Shown here: one piece after another, positions 38,437 through 47,117 of the stretch | How the letters are laid out: the number at the start of each line of letters is the position of its first letter | Numbering within the stretch: the first letter of the stretch is position 1 | Source: Paludibacteraceae bacterium | GTDB taxonomy: Bacteria > Bacteroidota > Bacteroidia > Bacteroidales > Paludibacteraceae | Assembly (NCBI GenBank): GCA_024399955.1 | Contig: JAKSNH010000008.1 | Location: forward strand, 1-64,000 | Reading direction: 5' to 3' | DNA length: 64,000 bases | Program-made: the position numbers and the translations under genes | Notes under the pieces: model-generated | The model's input: only the letters and a program-made list of their open reading frames with translations | The model's database searches: none | What the model was told of the DNA's origin: nothing

Positions 38437-39888
38437 ATGATACAAGCATTACAGTTGATATTAGCACTGAGTTTTTTGGTGGTTATTCATGAGTTTGGAC
38501 ACTTCCTCTTTGCCCGATTATTTGGTGTGAGAGTGGAGAAGTTCTACATGTTTTTTGACTATAAGATTTCGTTGGTAAAAGCCAAACGATACGAAGGTAA
38601 GTGGCATTTCCGCTTCTTCTCGCCTACTACGGATGAGAAGGACCAGGAAGAGGAGTGGAATAAGTATCCGGATAGTACGGAGTGGGGTATAGGTTGGATT
38701 CCGTTTGGTGGTTATTGTGCCATCTCAGGAATGGTAGATGAGACGCATGATGCGGAGCAGATAGCCAAGACGGAACCGCAGCCGTGGGAGTTCCGCAGTA
38801 AGAACGTTTGGCAACGATTCTGCATCATCATAGGTGGTATAACGGTTAATTTCATAGCCGCCCTGATTATCTTCGGTCAGTTATTGTTTGTATGGGGCGA
38901 GGATTCGTTGCCATTGCGCAATGTAGATAGCGGATTGTATTACTCGGAGATTTTAGAGCAAGAAGGATTTCAACAGCATGATCGAATCCTGACTATCGAC
39001 GGAGAAGAGCCTGCGGATTTATATAGTATTGTGCAGAGTTTGATACTGGAAGGCAAGCGCGAAGTAACCGTGTTACGAGGTGTGGATACTATTCGCTTGA
39101 CCATGTCCGAAGATTTAGGAGTTCGTTACTTAGCGGTTCAAAATGAGTTTGACCGTGTAGAGCGTCAGAAAGCACATAAGGATGACACGTATCAAAAGAG
39201 TCATTATGCGTTGATAAGTGAGTATATACCTTTTGTTGTGGATTCTGTATTTCTTGGCGATATAGCGTCCGAAGCGGGTATTGTTAAGGGTGATACGATT
39301 GTGGCAGTAGCGGGAGAGGCTACTCCTTGTGCTCCGATGGTGGATATAGAGATGCGCAAGCATCCTTGTGAGCGAATCCATATAACAGTAGGTCGAGATA
39401 GCGGTCGAACCGATGTGGAGATGTTTATAGGTGACCAATGCCGTATGGGTGTGGTGAGAATGAATAAGTTTCAATTCTTTGAAACCGAGCATACGAGTTA
39501 TACTTTCTGGCAGTCTATTCCGGCAGGTGTTCGTTATGGTTGGGACACATTGGTGATGTATGTGAAGCAGTTTAGGTTAGTGTTCACCAAGGAAGGAGCC
39601 GAGTCCTTAGGCGGTTTTGGTGCGATAGGGTCGATGTTCCCCAAACAATGGAGTTGGTATGGATTTTGGTCCATCACGGCTTTTTTGAGTTTAGTGTTGG
39701 CCTTCATGAACTTCTTGCCTATCCCTGCTTTAGACGGAGGATATATACTCTTCCTGATTTTTGAGATGCTTACAGGCATCAAGCCAAGTGATAAATTCTT
39801 GGAAAAAGCCAATATGATGGGTATGTTCCTATTGCTCATATTGCTTATTTATGTGAATGGTAATGATATATTTAAAGCATTCTTCTAA
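38437..39888 (+). CDS. rseP: RIP zinc metalloprotease RseP (site-2 protease)
   Basis: A 483-residue integral membrane protease. The first transmembrane segment contains the zinc motif VVIHEFGHFLFARLFGV (residues 16-32). Two PDZ-like regions lie between residues 150 and 340 (EILEQEGFQQHDRILTIDGE and EAGIVKGDTIVAVAGE). The C-terminal membrane part contains NFLPIPALDGGYILF near 430 with the third zinc ligand. It cuts membrane-bound anti-sigma factors in stress signalling. The 26-base gap from dxr carries the near-direct repeat GATGAGAGATTAAA/GATGAGAGGTTAGA. It is followed 1 base later by the acyltransferase gene. Confidence 0.95.
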   Translation: MIQALQLILALSFLVVIHEFGHFLFARLFGVRVEKFYMFFDYKISLVKAKRYEGKWHFRFFSPTTDEKDQEEEWNKYPDSTEWGIGWIPFGGYCAISGMVDETHDAEQIAKTEPQPWEFRSKNVWQRFCIIIGGITVNFIAALIIFGQLLFVWGEDSLPLRNVDSGLYYSEILEQEGFQQHDRILTIDGEEPADLYSIVQSLILEGKREVTVLRGVDTIRLTMSEDLGVRYLAVQNEFDRVERQKAHKDDTYQKSHYALISEYIPFVVDSVFLGDIASEAGIVKGDTIVAVAGEATPCAPMVDIEMRKHPCERIHITVGRDSGRTDVEMFIGDQCRMGVVRMNKFQFFETEHTSYTFWQSIPAGVRYGWDTLVMYVKQFRLVFTKEGAESLGGFGAIGSMFPKQWSWYGFWSITAFLSLVLAFMNFLPIPALDGGYILFLIFEMLTGIKPSDKFLEKANMMGMFLLLILLIYVNGNDIFKAFF

Positions 39889-39889
39889 T

Positions 39890-40459
39890 ATGGATTATTT
39901 CGTACATGAATCGTCTTACGTAGATGATAACTGCCAAATAGGCAAGGGTACCAAGATATGGCATTTCTCCCATATCATGTCTAATTGTGTGATAGGTGAG
40001 GATTGCAATATAGGTCAGAATGTAGTTGTGTCTCCGAACGTAGTATTGGGTCGTAACTGCAAGATTCAGAATAACGTGAGTGTTTATACCGGAGTCCGTT
40101 GTGAAGATGATGTTTTCTTGGGTCCGAGTATGGTCTTTACCAATGTGATTAATCCTCGTTCGGCAGTGTCTCGCAAGGATGAGTACCGTGAGACTATCAT
40201 TCATCAAGGAGCTTCCGTGGGAGCTAACGCAACGATTGTATGCGGTCATAACTTAGGTCAGTATTGCCTAATTGGTGCCGGTTCGGTAGTTACGAAGGAT
40301 GTGCCGGACTTCGCCTTGATGGTAGGTAATCCGGCCCGTCGTATCGGTTGGGTAAGCCGTCATGGCGAGAAGTTGCAATTTGATGAGCAAGGCTTTGCTA
40401 CATGCCCGGCAACGGGAGAAAAATACCAATTATTGAACGATAAAGTACAATTACTATGA
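39890..40459 (+). CDS. left-handed beta-helix N-acetyltransferase (WbpD/WlbB-like)
   Basis: A 189-residue hexapeptide-repeat protein. The repeat region is plain: CQIGKGTKIWHFSHIM, CVIGEDCNIGQNVVVSP, VVLGRNCKIQNNVSVY, then VGANATIVCGHNLGQYCLIG and SVVTKDVPDFALMVGNPARRIG. The closest familiar proteins acetylate a UDP-linked 3-amino sugar during O-antigen or capsule synthesis. The start is ATG 39890, one base after the rseP stop. Its place in an operon of isoprenoid and membrane genes gives no further hint of the acceptor. Confidence 0.75.
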   Translation: MDYFVHESSYVDDNCQIGKGTKIWHFSHIMSNCVIGEDCNIGQNVVVSPNVVLGRNCKIQNNVSVYTGVRCEDDVFLGPSMVFTNVINPRSAVSRKDEYRETIIHQGASVGANATIVCGHNLGQYCLIGAGSVVTKDVPDFALMVGNPARRIGWVSRHGEKLQFDEQGFATCPATGEKYQLLNDKVQLL

Positions 40460-40968
40460 TTCAACGACGCCAAACTTTATACCTATTGACCATCGTCGTA
40501 TTAGGTGTAATCTTATTCTTTTGTTCCGTTATTCAGTTTACTTCGACTGAATCATCCGGAGTACAACGTATGTTCTTTTTGAGTGCATTAGGAGTGGAGG
40601 AAGCAACGCCGGAGATGGACTATGTGGCATTGGAACCTATTGCGTTCAAGGGAGTATGGGGCTTAACGTTAACAACGGCTCTGATACCATTATTGGCCTT
40701 GATAGATATTTTCTTGTATAAGAAACGTCTATTACAAGCTCGACTGAATATCTTTTTAGCTTTGTTGTGTATAGGTTATTACGGCATCTTGTTGATGTAC
40801 GCCTGGTTTATGCGTGCTTCTATCCGCATGACGCACTATATGGAATTAGATTGGGATATCTGTTTTGGTGCCTGTGTGCCTTTGGTATGTTTGGTGCTCA
40901 CAATAGGTGCTACGCGATTGATATTAAAAGATGAGGCCTTGGTTCGCTCTGCGGATCGTATTCGTTAA
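40456..40968 (+). CDS. DUF4293 membrane protein
   Basis: A 170-residue protein with four predicted transmembrane segments (about residues 10-28, 68-88, 96-116 and 132-155) and the conserved beginning MIQRRQTLYLL found in DUF4293 proteins of Bacteroidota. Function is unknown. It overlaps the preceding gene by 4 bases (ATGA) and the following rlmN gene by one base. Confidence 0.8.
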   Translation: MIQRRQTLYLLTIVVLGVILFFCSVIQFTSTESSGVQRMFFLSALGVEEATPEMDYVALEPIAFKGVWGLTLTTALIPLLALIDIFLYKKRLLQARLNIFLALLCIGYYGILLMYAWFMRASIRMTHYMELDWDICFGACVPLVCLVLTIGATRLILKDEALVRSADRIR

Positions 40969-41978
40969 TGGACGTATTATTGGGTAAGACATTATCGGAG
41001 TTGCAAGGTATCGCGACGGAATGTGGGTTGCAGCGTTTTGCCGGCAAGCAGTTGGCAGAATGGTTGTACCGCGCTCGTGTAACTAGCATCGACGAGATGA
41101 CTAATATATCGCTTAAGGGACGAGAAGCCCTAAAAATACGGTATGAAGTAGGTCGCCATGAACCGGTGGCGCATGCCGAATCACAGGATGGTACAAAGAA
41201 GTACTTATTTCCGGTAGGAACGCAATTTGTGGAGAGTGTATTTATTCCGGATGAGGATAGGGCTACTATCTGTGTATCCACTCAAGCCGGATGTAAGATG
41301 GGGTGTAAGTTCTGTATGACCGGCACATTAGGTTTTCACGGTCATTTGACGGCTGCAGATATACTGAATCAAGTGCTGTCGATACCAGAGAGCGACCAAT
41401 TGACCAATATTGTGGTGATGGGCGAAGGCGAACCCATGGATAACTTGGATGAGGTGATGCGGTTTCTGACTATTATGACGGCGGACTATGGATTAATGTG
41501 GTCGCCCAAACGAATAACGGTCAGTTCGGTAGGTCTATTGCCCGGTCTAAAACGTTATTTAGAGGAGAGTAGTTGTCATTTAGCTATCTCGCTACATAAT
41601 CCTTTCCATATCGAGCGTGAGCAGATTATGCCGGTAGAGAAGGCTTTTGCTTTGCAACAAGTAATCAAATTGATTAAACAATATGACTTCAGCCATCAAC
41701 GGCGTGTCTCGTTTGAGTATATCTGCTGGGGAGGAGTAAATGACACGCCTAAACACGCTAATGAGTTGCTTCGATTGCTGAAAGGATTAGAATGCCGCAT
41801 TAACTTAATCCGTTACCATGATGGCGGTCAAGCCGATTTTCCTGCCTCCAACGAGGCCAATATGGAGTGGATGCGAGATTATTTGACTCAGAAGGGGATA
41901 ACGACCACGATACGTCGTTCCAGAGGCGAGGATATATTAGCCGCTTGCGGAATGCTGGTGAATGCGTTGAACGTTTAG
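40968..41978 (+). CDS. rlmN: dual-specificity rRNA/tRNA methyltransferase RlmN
   Basis: A 336-residue radical SAM enzyme. The cluster motif CKMGCKFCMTGTLGFHGHL near 107 (CxxxCxxC), the GEGEPMDN motif, and a conserved C-terminal Cys in ILAACGMLVN near 329 that forms the methyl-transfer intermediate are all present. It methylates C2 of adenosine 2503 in 23S rRNA and adenosine 37 in some tRNAs. It starts at the end of the DUF4293 gene. Confidence 0.95.
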   Translation: MDVLLGKTLSELQGIATECGLQRFAGKQLAEWLYRARVTSIDEMTNISLKGREALKIRYEVGRHEPVAHAESQDGTKKYLFPVGTQFVESVFIPDEDRATICVSTQAGCKMGCKFCMTGTLGFHGHLTAADILNQVLSIPESDQLTNIVVMGEGEPMDNLDEVMRFLTIMTADYGLMWSPKRITVSSVGLLPGLKRYLEESSCHLAISLHNPFHIEREQIMPVEKAFALQQVIKLIKQYDFSHQRRVSFEYICWGGVNDTPKHANELLRLLKGLECRINLIRYHDGGQADFPASNEANMEWMRDYLTQKGITTTIRRSRGEDILAACGMLVNALNV

Positions 41979-42010
41979 AGTTGATAATACCAATACAAAA
42001 ATACACAATT

Positions 42011-43132
42011 ATGGATTTATTCAATGTTTACAGCTTATTTAATGTTACTCCCGTTACGGCGCATGGTTGCACCATCGTGGATAACAAGGGTCATGAATAC
42101 CTAGATATGTATGCAGGGCATGCCGTGGTTAATATCGGGCATAATCATCCTAAGTATGTATCTGCCGTTACGGAGCAGGCCAAACAACTTACTTACTGCG
42201 GCACATCTATGGACAATCCATTGCAGAAGAAACTTGCAGAGCGTTTAGGCAAGATGTCCGGCTATTCGGATTATTCGCTTTTCCTATGCAATATAGGTGC
42301 AGAGAGTGTGGAGAATGCCCTTAAGATAGCTTCTTTCCATACTGGCCGTCAGCGTGTGATTGCTTTTAAGCGCAGTTATCACGGTCGTACATCCGGTGCG
42401 GCTGCTGTAACGGATAATCCATCTATTCAATCGTTGTATAACAAGGTACACAAGGTCATCTTTGTGGAGTTGAACGATATTACTACATTAACCAGAGAGT
42501 TAGAGACTCAGAAAGTAGCGGCTGTTATTATTGAAGGTATTCAAGGTACTGGCGGCGTTCATACACCATCTAAAGATTTCATGTTGCAGATGGAGAATTT
42601 ATGCCATAAGACGGGTACTGTTCTCATTTTGGATGAAGTGCAGAGCGGTTATGGTCGTACCGGTAAGTTCTTTGCGCACCAATGGGCAGGTATTAAGCCG
42701 GATCTTATTTGTATTGGTAAACCGATGGCTAATGGTCTTCCTTGTGGTGGTGTGATGATTGCTCCGCAGTTTGAAGCTGTACGCGGACGTTATGGCACTA
42801 CTTTTGGCGGGAATCATCTGACGATGGCCGCGGCTAATAGTGTATTGGATGTATTGGAAGCAGATAAATTGATGGCTAACGCTTTAGCCATGGGTGAGTT
42901 CCTGAAAGAACATATTCCTGCCTCTCCTCGTATTAAGGATGTGCGTGGCAAGGGGCTGATGATTGGTATTGAGTTCCGCGAACCAGTTGCACCTATTCGT
43001 CAAAAATTACTAGCAGAAAAGCATGTGATTACGGGTTCTGCGGGCATGAATGTGATTCGTCTGTTACCACCACTATGCATTACGCAGCAAGAATGCTACG
43101 CCTTTATCAATGCACTAAAATCCGTGTTGTAA
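42011..43132 (+). CDS. argD: acetylornithine aminotransferase-like class III aminotransferase
   Basis: 373 residues from ATG 42011 (MDLFNVYSLFNVTPVTAHGC). A longer frame open to 41867 overlaps the end of rlmN and is not part of the protein. Class III PLP enzyme: GHNHPKYVSAV near 43, NIGAESVENALKIA near 97, LILDEVQSGYGRTGK near 215 (Asp binds the PLP ring), and the PLP lysine in CIGKPMANGLPCGG near 240. It transfers an amino group between N-acetylornithine and 2-oxoglutarate in arginine synthesis. Isolated from other arg genes, so a related ornithine or succinylornithine activity is possible. Confidence 0.88.
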   Translation: MDLFNVYSLFNVTPVTAHGCTIVDNKGHEYLDMYAGHAVVNIGHNHPKYVSAVTEQAKQLTYCGTSMDNPLQKKLAERLGKMSGYSDYSLFLCNIGAESVENALKIASFHTGRQRVIAFKRSYHGRTSGAAAVTDNPSIQSLYNKVHKVIFVELNDITTLTRELETQKVAAVIIEGIQGTGGVHTPSKDFMLQMENLCHKTGTVLILDEVQSGYGRTGKFFAHQWAGIKPDLICIGKPMANGLPCGGVMIAPQFEAVRGRYGTTFGGNHLTMAAANSVLDVLEADKLMANALAMGEFLKEHIPASPRIKDVRGKGLMIGIEFREPVAPIRQKLLAEKHVITGSAGMNVIRLLPPLCITQQECYAFINALKSVL

Positions 43133-43143
43133 TTACGGGGATA

Positions 43144-43851
43144 TTAAGTCGTTTGAATGCGTTTAGAGAGGAGCCGATAGATGTCGCGCTCCTCTTCTGT
43201 TTTCAGTAGATTAACATGATGCTCCATCACGTTGTCGTCATGTCTGATTGCCGGACCGCTTTGAGCTTGTTTAGGCGAAAGTGTATGCACTTTATTGGCG
43301 GTTTCGTCAATCAAAGGCAATAGAGCAGAGAAGGGTATATGGGTGTCTTTGAGTTGCTCTGCTGCCATGGTGTACATCAGATTAGAGAAATTATTGCAGA
43401 ACACTCCGGCTACATGCAGTCGCTCTCGGTCGTGCTGGGTAGTTTCGTAGACGTAGGAGGTGAGTTGCAGGGCTAAGGAATAAATGGCGCTAATGTCATC
43501 GATGGCTTGTGCCTCAAAGAAAATAGGTATTTGCGAGAAGTCCTCAATTGGTTTGGCTTTGGAGAAAGTCATGAATGGGTAGAAGATACCACAATGCGGT
43601 TTATCGTCCCCAAAGACGGACAAAGGGATAGTGCCGGACGTATGTAGATGCAAGCATCGACGATCCGTCTTGACCTGACTAATAACAGATGCCAGAGCCT
43701 CATCGCGAACTGCATAGATATAGCAGTCCGCCTGAGGAATCTGATCCAGTCCATCGCGGGATGAAACCATCTGAGTATCAATATGCTTGGCCGTAAATGC
43801 AGCTTGTAACGATGTGGCTACATTGCCTTTCCCAATTAGAACGATTCGCAT
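43144..43851 (-). CDS. Rossmann-like / DUF2520 NAD(P)-binding protein
   Basis: 235 residues. It has an N-terminal Rossmann motif (IVLIGKGNVATSLQAAF, residues 3-19), a middle part with CYIYAVRDEALASVI and LHLHTSGTIPLSVFG, and a DUF2520 helical C-terminal domain with HVAGVFCNNFSNLMYTMA near 146. The fold is like pyrroline-5-carboxylate reductase and 6-phosphogluconate dehydrogenase. No substrate is known. It is the last gene of the seven-gene operon that starts at bactofilin; one base separates it from yidC. Confidence 0.8.
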   Translation of the reverse strand: MRIVLIGKGNVATSLQAAFTAKHIDTQMVSSRDGLDQIPQADCYIYAVRDEALASVISQVKTDRRCLHLHTSGTIPLSVFGDDKPHCGIFYPFMTFSKAKPIEDFSQIPIFFEAQAIDDISAIYSLALQLTSYVYETTQHDRERLHVAGVFCNNFSNLMYTMAAEQLKDTHIPFSALLPLIDETANKVHTLSPKQAQSGPAIRHDDNVMEHHVNLLKTEEERDIYRLLSKRIQTT

Positions 43852-43852
43852 A

Positions 43853-45775
43853 TTAACGGTATTTCTTAGCTTGTGCTTTGGCGTTTTCGCGAGCCATACG
43901 AACTTGCTCTTGTTGCATCTTCTCTAAGCGAGCCATAAAACCACTCTTGGGCTTTGCGGCATTCTTCTTAGCATTTGCTTCCAGTTGCTCCAATAATTTC
44001 TTATCATCGGTTGTCCAACGGAAGATCATTGTTTGCAGGATAGTAATACCCAACGAGATGGTGTAGTAGTAGCTCAAACCTGCTGCGTAGTCATTGAAGA
44101 TGAATAGGAACATCAGAGGCATGAGGTACATCATGTACTTCATGAACTTCATGTTAGGATCGGTAGCTTGGCTTTGCATGGTAACCATTGTATAGCCTAA
44201 GTTAGCCACCGTCATGATAAGACAGAAGAGGCTGAGGTGATCACCAAAGAGCGGAATATGATGTCCCCATGTAAGAATAGCGTCGTATGCACTCAAATCT
44301 TCGGCCCACCACAGCGATTGTCCTCGTAATTCAATAGCGGTTGGGAAGAACCAGAACATAGCCATCAAGATAGGCATTTGGAAGAGCATAGGCAGACATC
44401 CTGACATCGGACTTACTCCTGCTCTGCGATAAAGAGCCATCGTTGCTTGCTGACGCTCTTGCATCTTTTCCGGAGGATATTGCGCATTGATAGCATCCAA
44501 TTGGGGTTTGAGAACACGCATCTTAGCGCTTGACTTATAAGATGCAAAGACGAATGGCAGAATAATGAGTTTGATGATAAGGGTCATTAAGAAAATAACC
44601 AAACCAATATGCAATCCGAATCGCATGAGCCAGTCAAAGACAGGGAAGGAGAAGATTTGGTTAATCCAAATAATAACGCGCCATCCTTGCAGAACAAGTT
44701 CTTGCAGATGCAACTTAACAGCCTCGTTTTCGGCATTCTTGTCGTAAGCCTTGAGTAGGTTATAGTTATTAGGTCCCATAAAATAATGGAACTTAATCGG
44801 CTTTTGGCTGTTTACATCAAAGGCCACCGATGTGCTGGTAGAGTAGGTCTTGATGTAGCGCGAGAGAGCATCCTCGGGCATAGATTCAAATTCGGAAGAT
44901 AGGAAAGCTTCTTCGGCAATGAGAACTGTAGAGAAGAACTGATCTTTATAACCAATCCATTTTACCTTAGCAGTTTCGCGTTTACTGTCATGCTTAGCTT
45001 CCGACATTCTTTCTTGGTCGCCGCCAACCAACATATACTGTAGGTGCGCATAGCGTTCCTCAAACTTACGTCCGCGCTCTTGCTGAGGAATAGATTGCTT
45101 CCATTGCATTTCCAATGTATTGGCATTTTGCGCCAAGATGAGTTGAGCATTATGTGGAATGATTTGGAAGTCAAACATATATTCATCTTCAGGCAACGTA
45201 TAGACAAAGTCTATATAAGCATCTTCATTCTCGGAACGTAATCGCATGATCACATTCTGCTGATTGGGGCAGATTGCTTCAAAATAAAGATTTCGAGTGG
45301 CTAAGATGCGGTTGTTGTTGGTAACGAGGGTGAAACTCAAGTCCGATTCATCTGCACGGAACAACGTTAACGGATTGATGGTATCACCATATGCTTTGTA
45401 TTCCTTGAGTTCAGCGCGAACGACCCGACCACCTTTGTTGGCTATATGCAGGCGGAGTAGGTTGTTCTCCAAAATGGTTTCCTGGTCTTCCCCAAGGGCA
45501 GATACTGCAAAAGGTCCATAGGTGTTTTGCAGTTGTTGTTGTACGAGCGTAGCATTCTCTTCTTCGTTTGTTGTGGTGTTAAGCGATTGTTCAATCGAGG
45601 CATTGATGGAATCAGAAATCCGTAGTGCCTCTTGTTCCATTTGTTGCGCATAATTAATACTGTCATTGATGCGTTGACGTTCCGCCAATTCTTCTTGACT
45701 GGGGCGATTAATCATCGCGAAAGCTACAATAATTCCGGCTATTAGTAAAAAGCCAAACCAAGTGTTTTTATCCAT
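43853..45775 (-). CDS. yidC: membrane protein insertase YidC
   Basis: A 640-residue YidC. One N-terminal transmembrane helix (FGFLLIAGIIVAFAMI), a large periplasmic beta-sandwich domain (residues 60-350), then the conserved five-helix core beginning VFDWLMRFGLHIGLVIFL, the cytoplasmic helical hairpin (ASYKSSAKMRVLKPQLDAIN) and helices 4-6 (GCLPMLFQMPILMAMFWFF, GYTMVTMQ, MMYLMPLMFLFIFNDYAAGL). It inserts proteins into the inner membrane with or without SecYEG. The C-terminus is short and basic (RMARENAKAQAKKYR). Confidence 0.97.
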   Translation of the reverse strand: MDKNTWFGFLLIAGIIVAFAMINRPSQEELAERQRINDSINYAQQMEQEALRISDSINASIEQSLNTTTNEEENATLVQQQLQNTYGPFAVSALGEDQETILENNLLRLHIANKGGRVVRAELKEYKAYGDTINPLTLFRADESDLSFTLVTNNNRILATRNLYFEAICPNQQNVIMRLRSENEDAYIDFVYTLPEDEYMFDFQIIPHNAQLILAQNANTLEMQWKQSIPQQERGRKFEERYAHLQYMLVGGDQERMSEAKHDSKRETAKVKWIGYKDQFFSTVLIAEEAFLSSEFESMPEDALSRYIKTYSTSTSVAFDVNSQKPIKFHYFMGPNNYNLLKAYDKNAENEAVKLHLQELVLQGWRVIIWINQIFSFPVFDWLMRFGLHIGLVIFLMTLIIKLIILPFVFASYKSSAKMRVLKPQLDAINAQYPPEKMQERQQATMALYRRAGVSPMSGCLPMLFQMPILMAMFWFFPTAIELRGQSLWWAEDLSAYDAILTWGHHIPLFGDHLSLFCLIMTVANLGYTMVTMQSQATDPNMKFMKYMMYLMPLMFLFIFNDYAAGLSYYYTISLGITILQTMIFRWTTDDKKLLEQLEANAKKNAAKPKSGFMARLEKMQQEQVRMARENAKAQAKKYR

Positions 45776-45779
45776 TTTA

Positions 45780-46274
45780 TTACTTCTTTATATATTCTAA
45801 GAATGTGTAGTTATATGGGTTTTTGTCATCCGAAGCACAGTCTTCTTGTTTAAATACCTGCCATTCGTTATCTTTTATTTCAGGAAAGAATGTATCTGCG
45901 TCGTTCCATGTATGATGAATGCGAGTGATGTATAGCTTGTCGGCTAATGCGAAAAACTGGCGATATACCATGCCTCCACCAATGATGAAGAATTCGGCAG
46001 TCGAGTCCTCATTAATGAGTTGCATGGCTTCCGGAATAGAGTGTACTATTTCTGCACCTTCGGCTGTAAACTGAGGGTTATCTGTTAATACGATATTGCG
46101 TCGATTGGGCAGAGGACGTTTAGGAAGGGAAAGGTATGTCCGTTCTCCCATCAGTACCGGATGCCCGGACGTGATTTCTTTGAAGTGCTTGAGGTCAGCG
46201 GGCAAGTGGCATAATAGACCGCCTTTCTGACCAATTGCATTGTTTTCTGATATAGCAACGATGATACTTAACAT
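45780..46274 (-). CDS. folA: dihydrofolate reductase
   Basis: 164 residues. LSIIVAISENNAIGQKGGLL at the N-terminus, then LPADLKHFKEIT with the catalytic Asp near 27, GHPVLMGERTYLSLPKRPLP and IIGGGMVYRQFFALADKLY near 97 are standard folA motifs. It reduces dihydrofolate to tetrahydrofolate with NADPH. It sits next to thyA, which produces dihydrofolate. Confidence 0.95.
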   Translation of the reverse strand: MLSIIVAISENNAIGQKGGLLCHLPADLKHFKEITSGHPVLMGERTYLSLPKRPLPNRRNIVLTDNPQFTAEGAEIVHSIPEAMQLINEDSTAEFFIIGGGMVYRQFFALADKLYITRIHHTWNDADTFFPEIKDNEWQVFKQEDCASDDKNPYNYTFLEYIKK

Positions 46275-46309
46275 ATTCGTTTAGCGTTGTGATTTGAATA
46301 TTTTGCATT

Positions 46310-47104
46310 TTAGACGCTTACTACGCCGGCGATATGAGGATGCGGATCGTAATTGAGTAAGGCAAAATCTTCATAATGGAATCCAAAGATATCTTTGATA
46401 TCAGGATTGATTTGCATCGTCGGTAATGGCCGTGGTTCGCGTGATAATTGTAATTTAACCTGATCTATATGGTTGAGGTAGATATGTGCATCACCGAATG
46501 TATGTACAAAATCTCCACATTGTAATCCGGTCACTTGTGCCATCATCTGTAAGAGTAGGGCATAGGAGGCAATGTTAAATGGTACACCAAGGAATATATC
46601 TGCGCTGCGTTGGTAGAGTTGCAAGCTCAGTTTTCCGTCTGCTACATAGAATTGGAATAAGCAGTGGCAGGGAGGCAGCGCCATCTTATCTACTTCGGCT
46701 ACATTCCATGCGCTTACCATCAAACGGCGACTATCCGGATTGTTTTTGATTTGATTGACAAGATTGGTGATTTGGTCAATGGAGCTTCCGTTATAATCCG
46801 GCCAACTGCGCCACTGATGTCCGTAAACCGGCCCTAACTCACCGTTTTCGTCCGCCCATTCGTTCCAGATACGAACGCCGTTATCTTGCAAGTATTTGAC
46901 ATTGGTGTCGCCTTGCAAGAACCATAGCAATTCATAAATGATGGATTTGAGGTGCAATTTCTTGGTGGTGAGCAAAGGAAATCCTTCTGCCATATTAAAC
47001 CGCATCTGATGTCCGAAGACGGAAATCGTTCCTGTACCGGTTCGATCTTCCTTACGAACTCCTTCCTCAAGGACACGACGGCATAAATCAAGATATTGTT
47101 TCAT
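46310..47104 (-). CDS. thyA: thymidylate synthase
   Basis: 264 residues, the exact usual size. It includes [18 protein letters not shown], the dUMP-phosphate binding RRLMVSAWN, the nucleophilic Cys in [12 protein letters not shown] near residue 146, and [14 protein letters not shown]. It makes dTMP from dUMP and methylenetetrahydrofolate. It is part of an operon with folA 35 bases later. Confidence 0.98.
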   Translation of the reverse strand: MKQYLDLCRRVLEEGVRKEDRTGTGTISVFGHQMRFNMAEGFPLLTTKKLHLKSIIYELLWFLQGDTNVKYLQDNGVRIWNEWADENGELGPVYGHQWRSWPDYNGSSIDQITNLVNQIKNNPDSRRLMVSAWNVAEVDKMALPPCHCLFQFYVADGKLSLQLYQRSADIFLGVPFNIASYALLLQMMAQVTGLQCGDFVHTFGDAHIYLNHIDQVKLQLSREPRPLPTMQINPDIKDIFGFHYEDFALLNYDPHPHIAGVVSV

Positions 47105-47117
47105 TGGTTGTATCTAA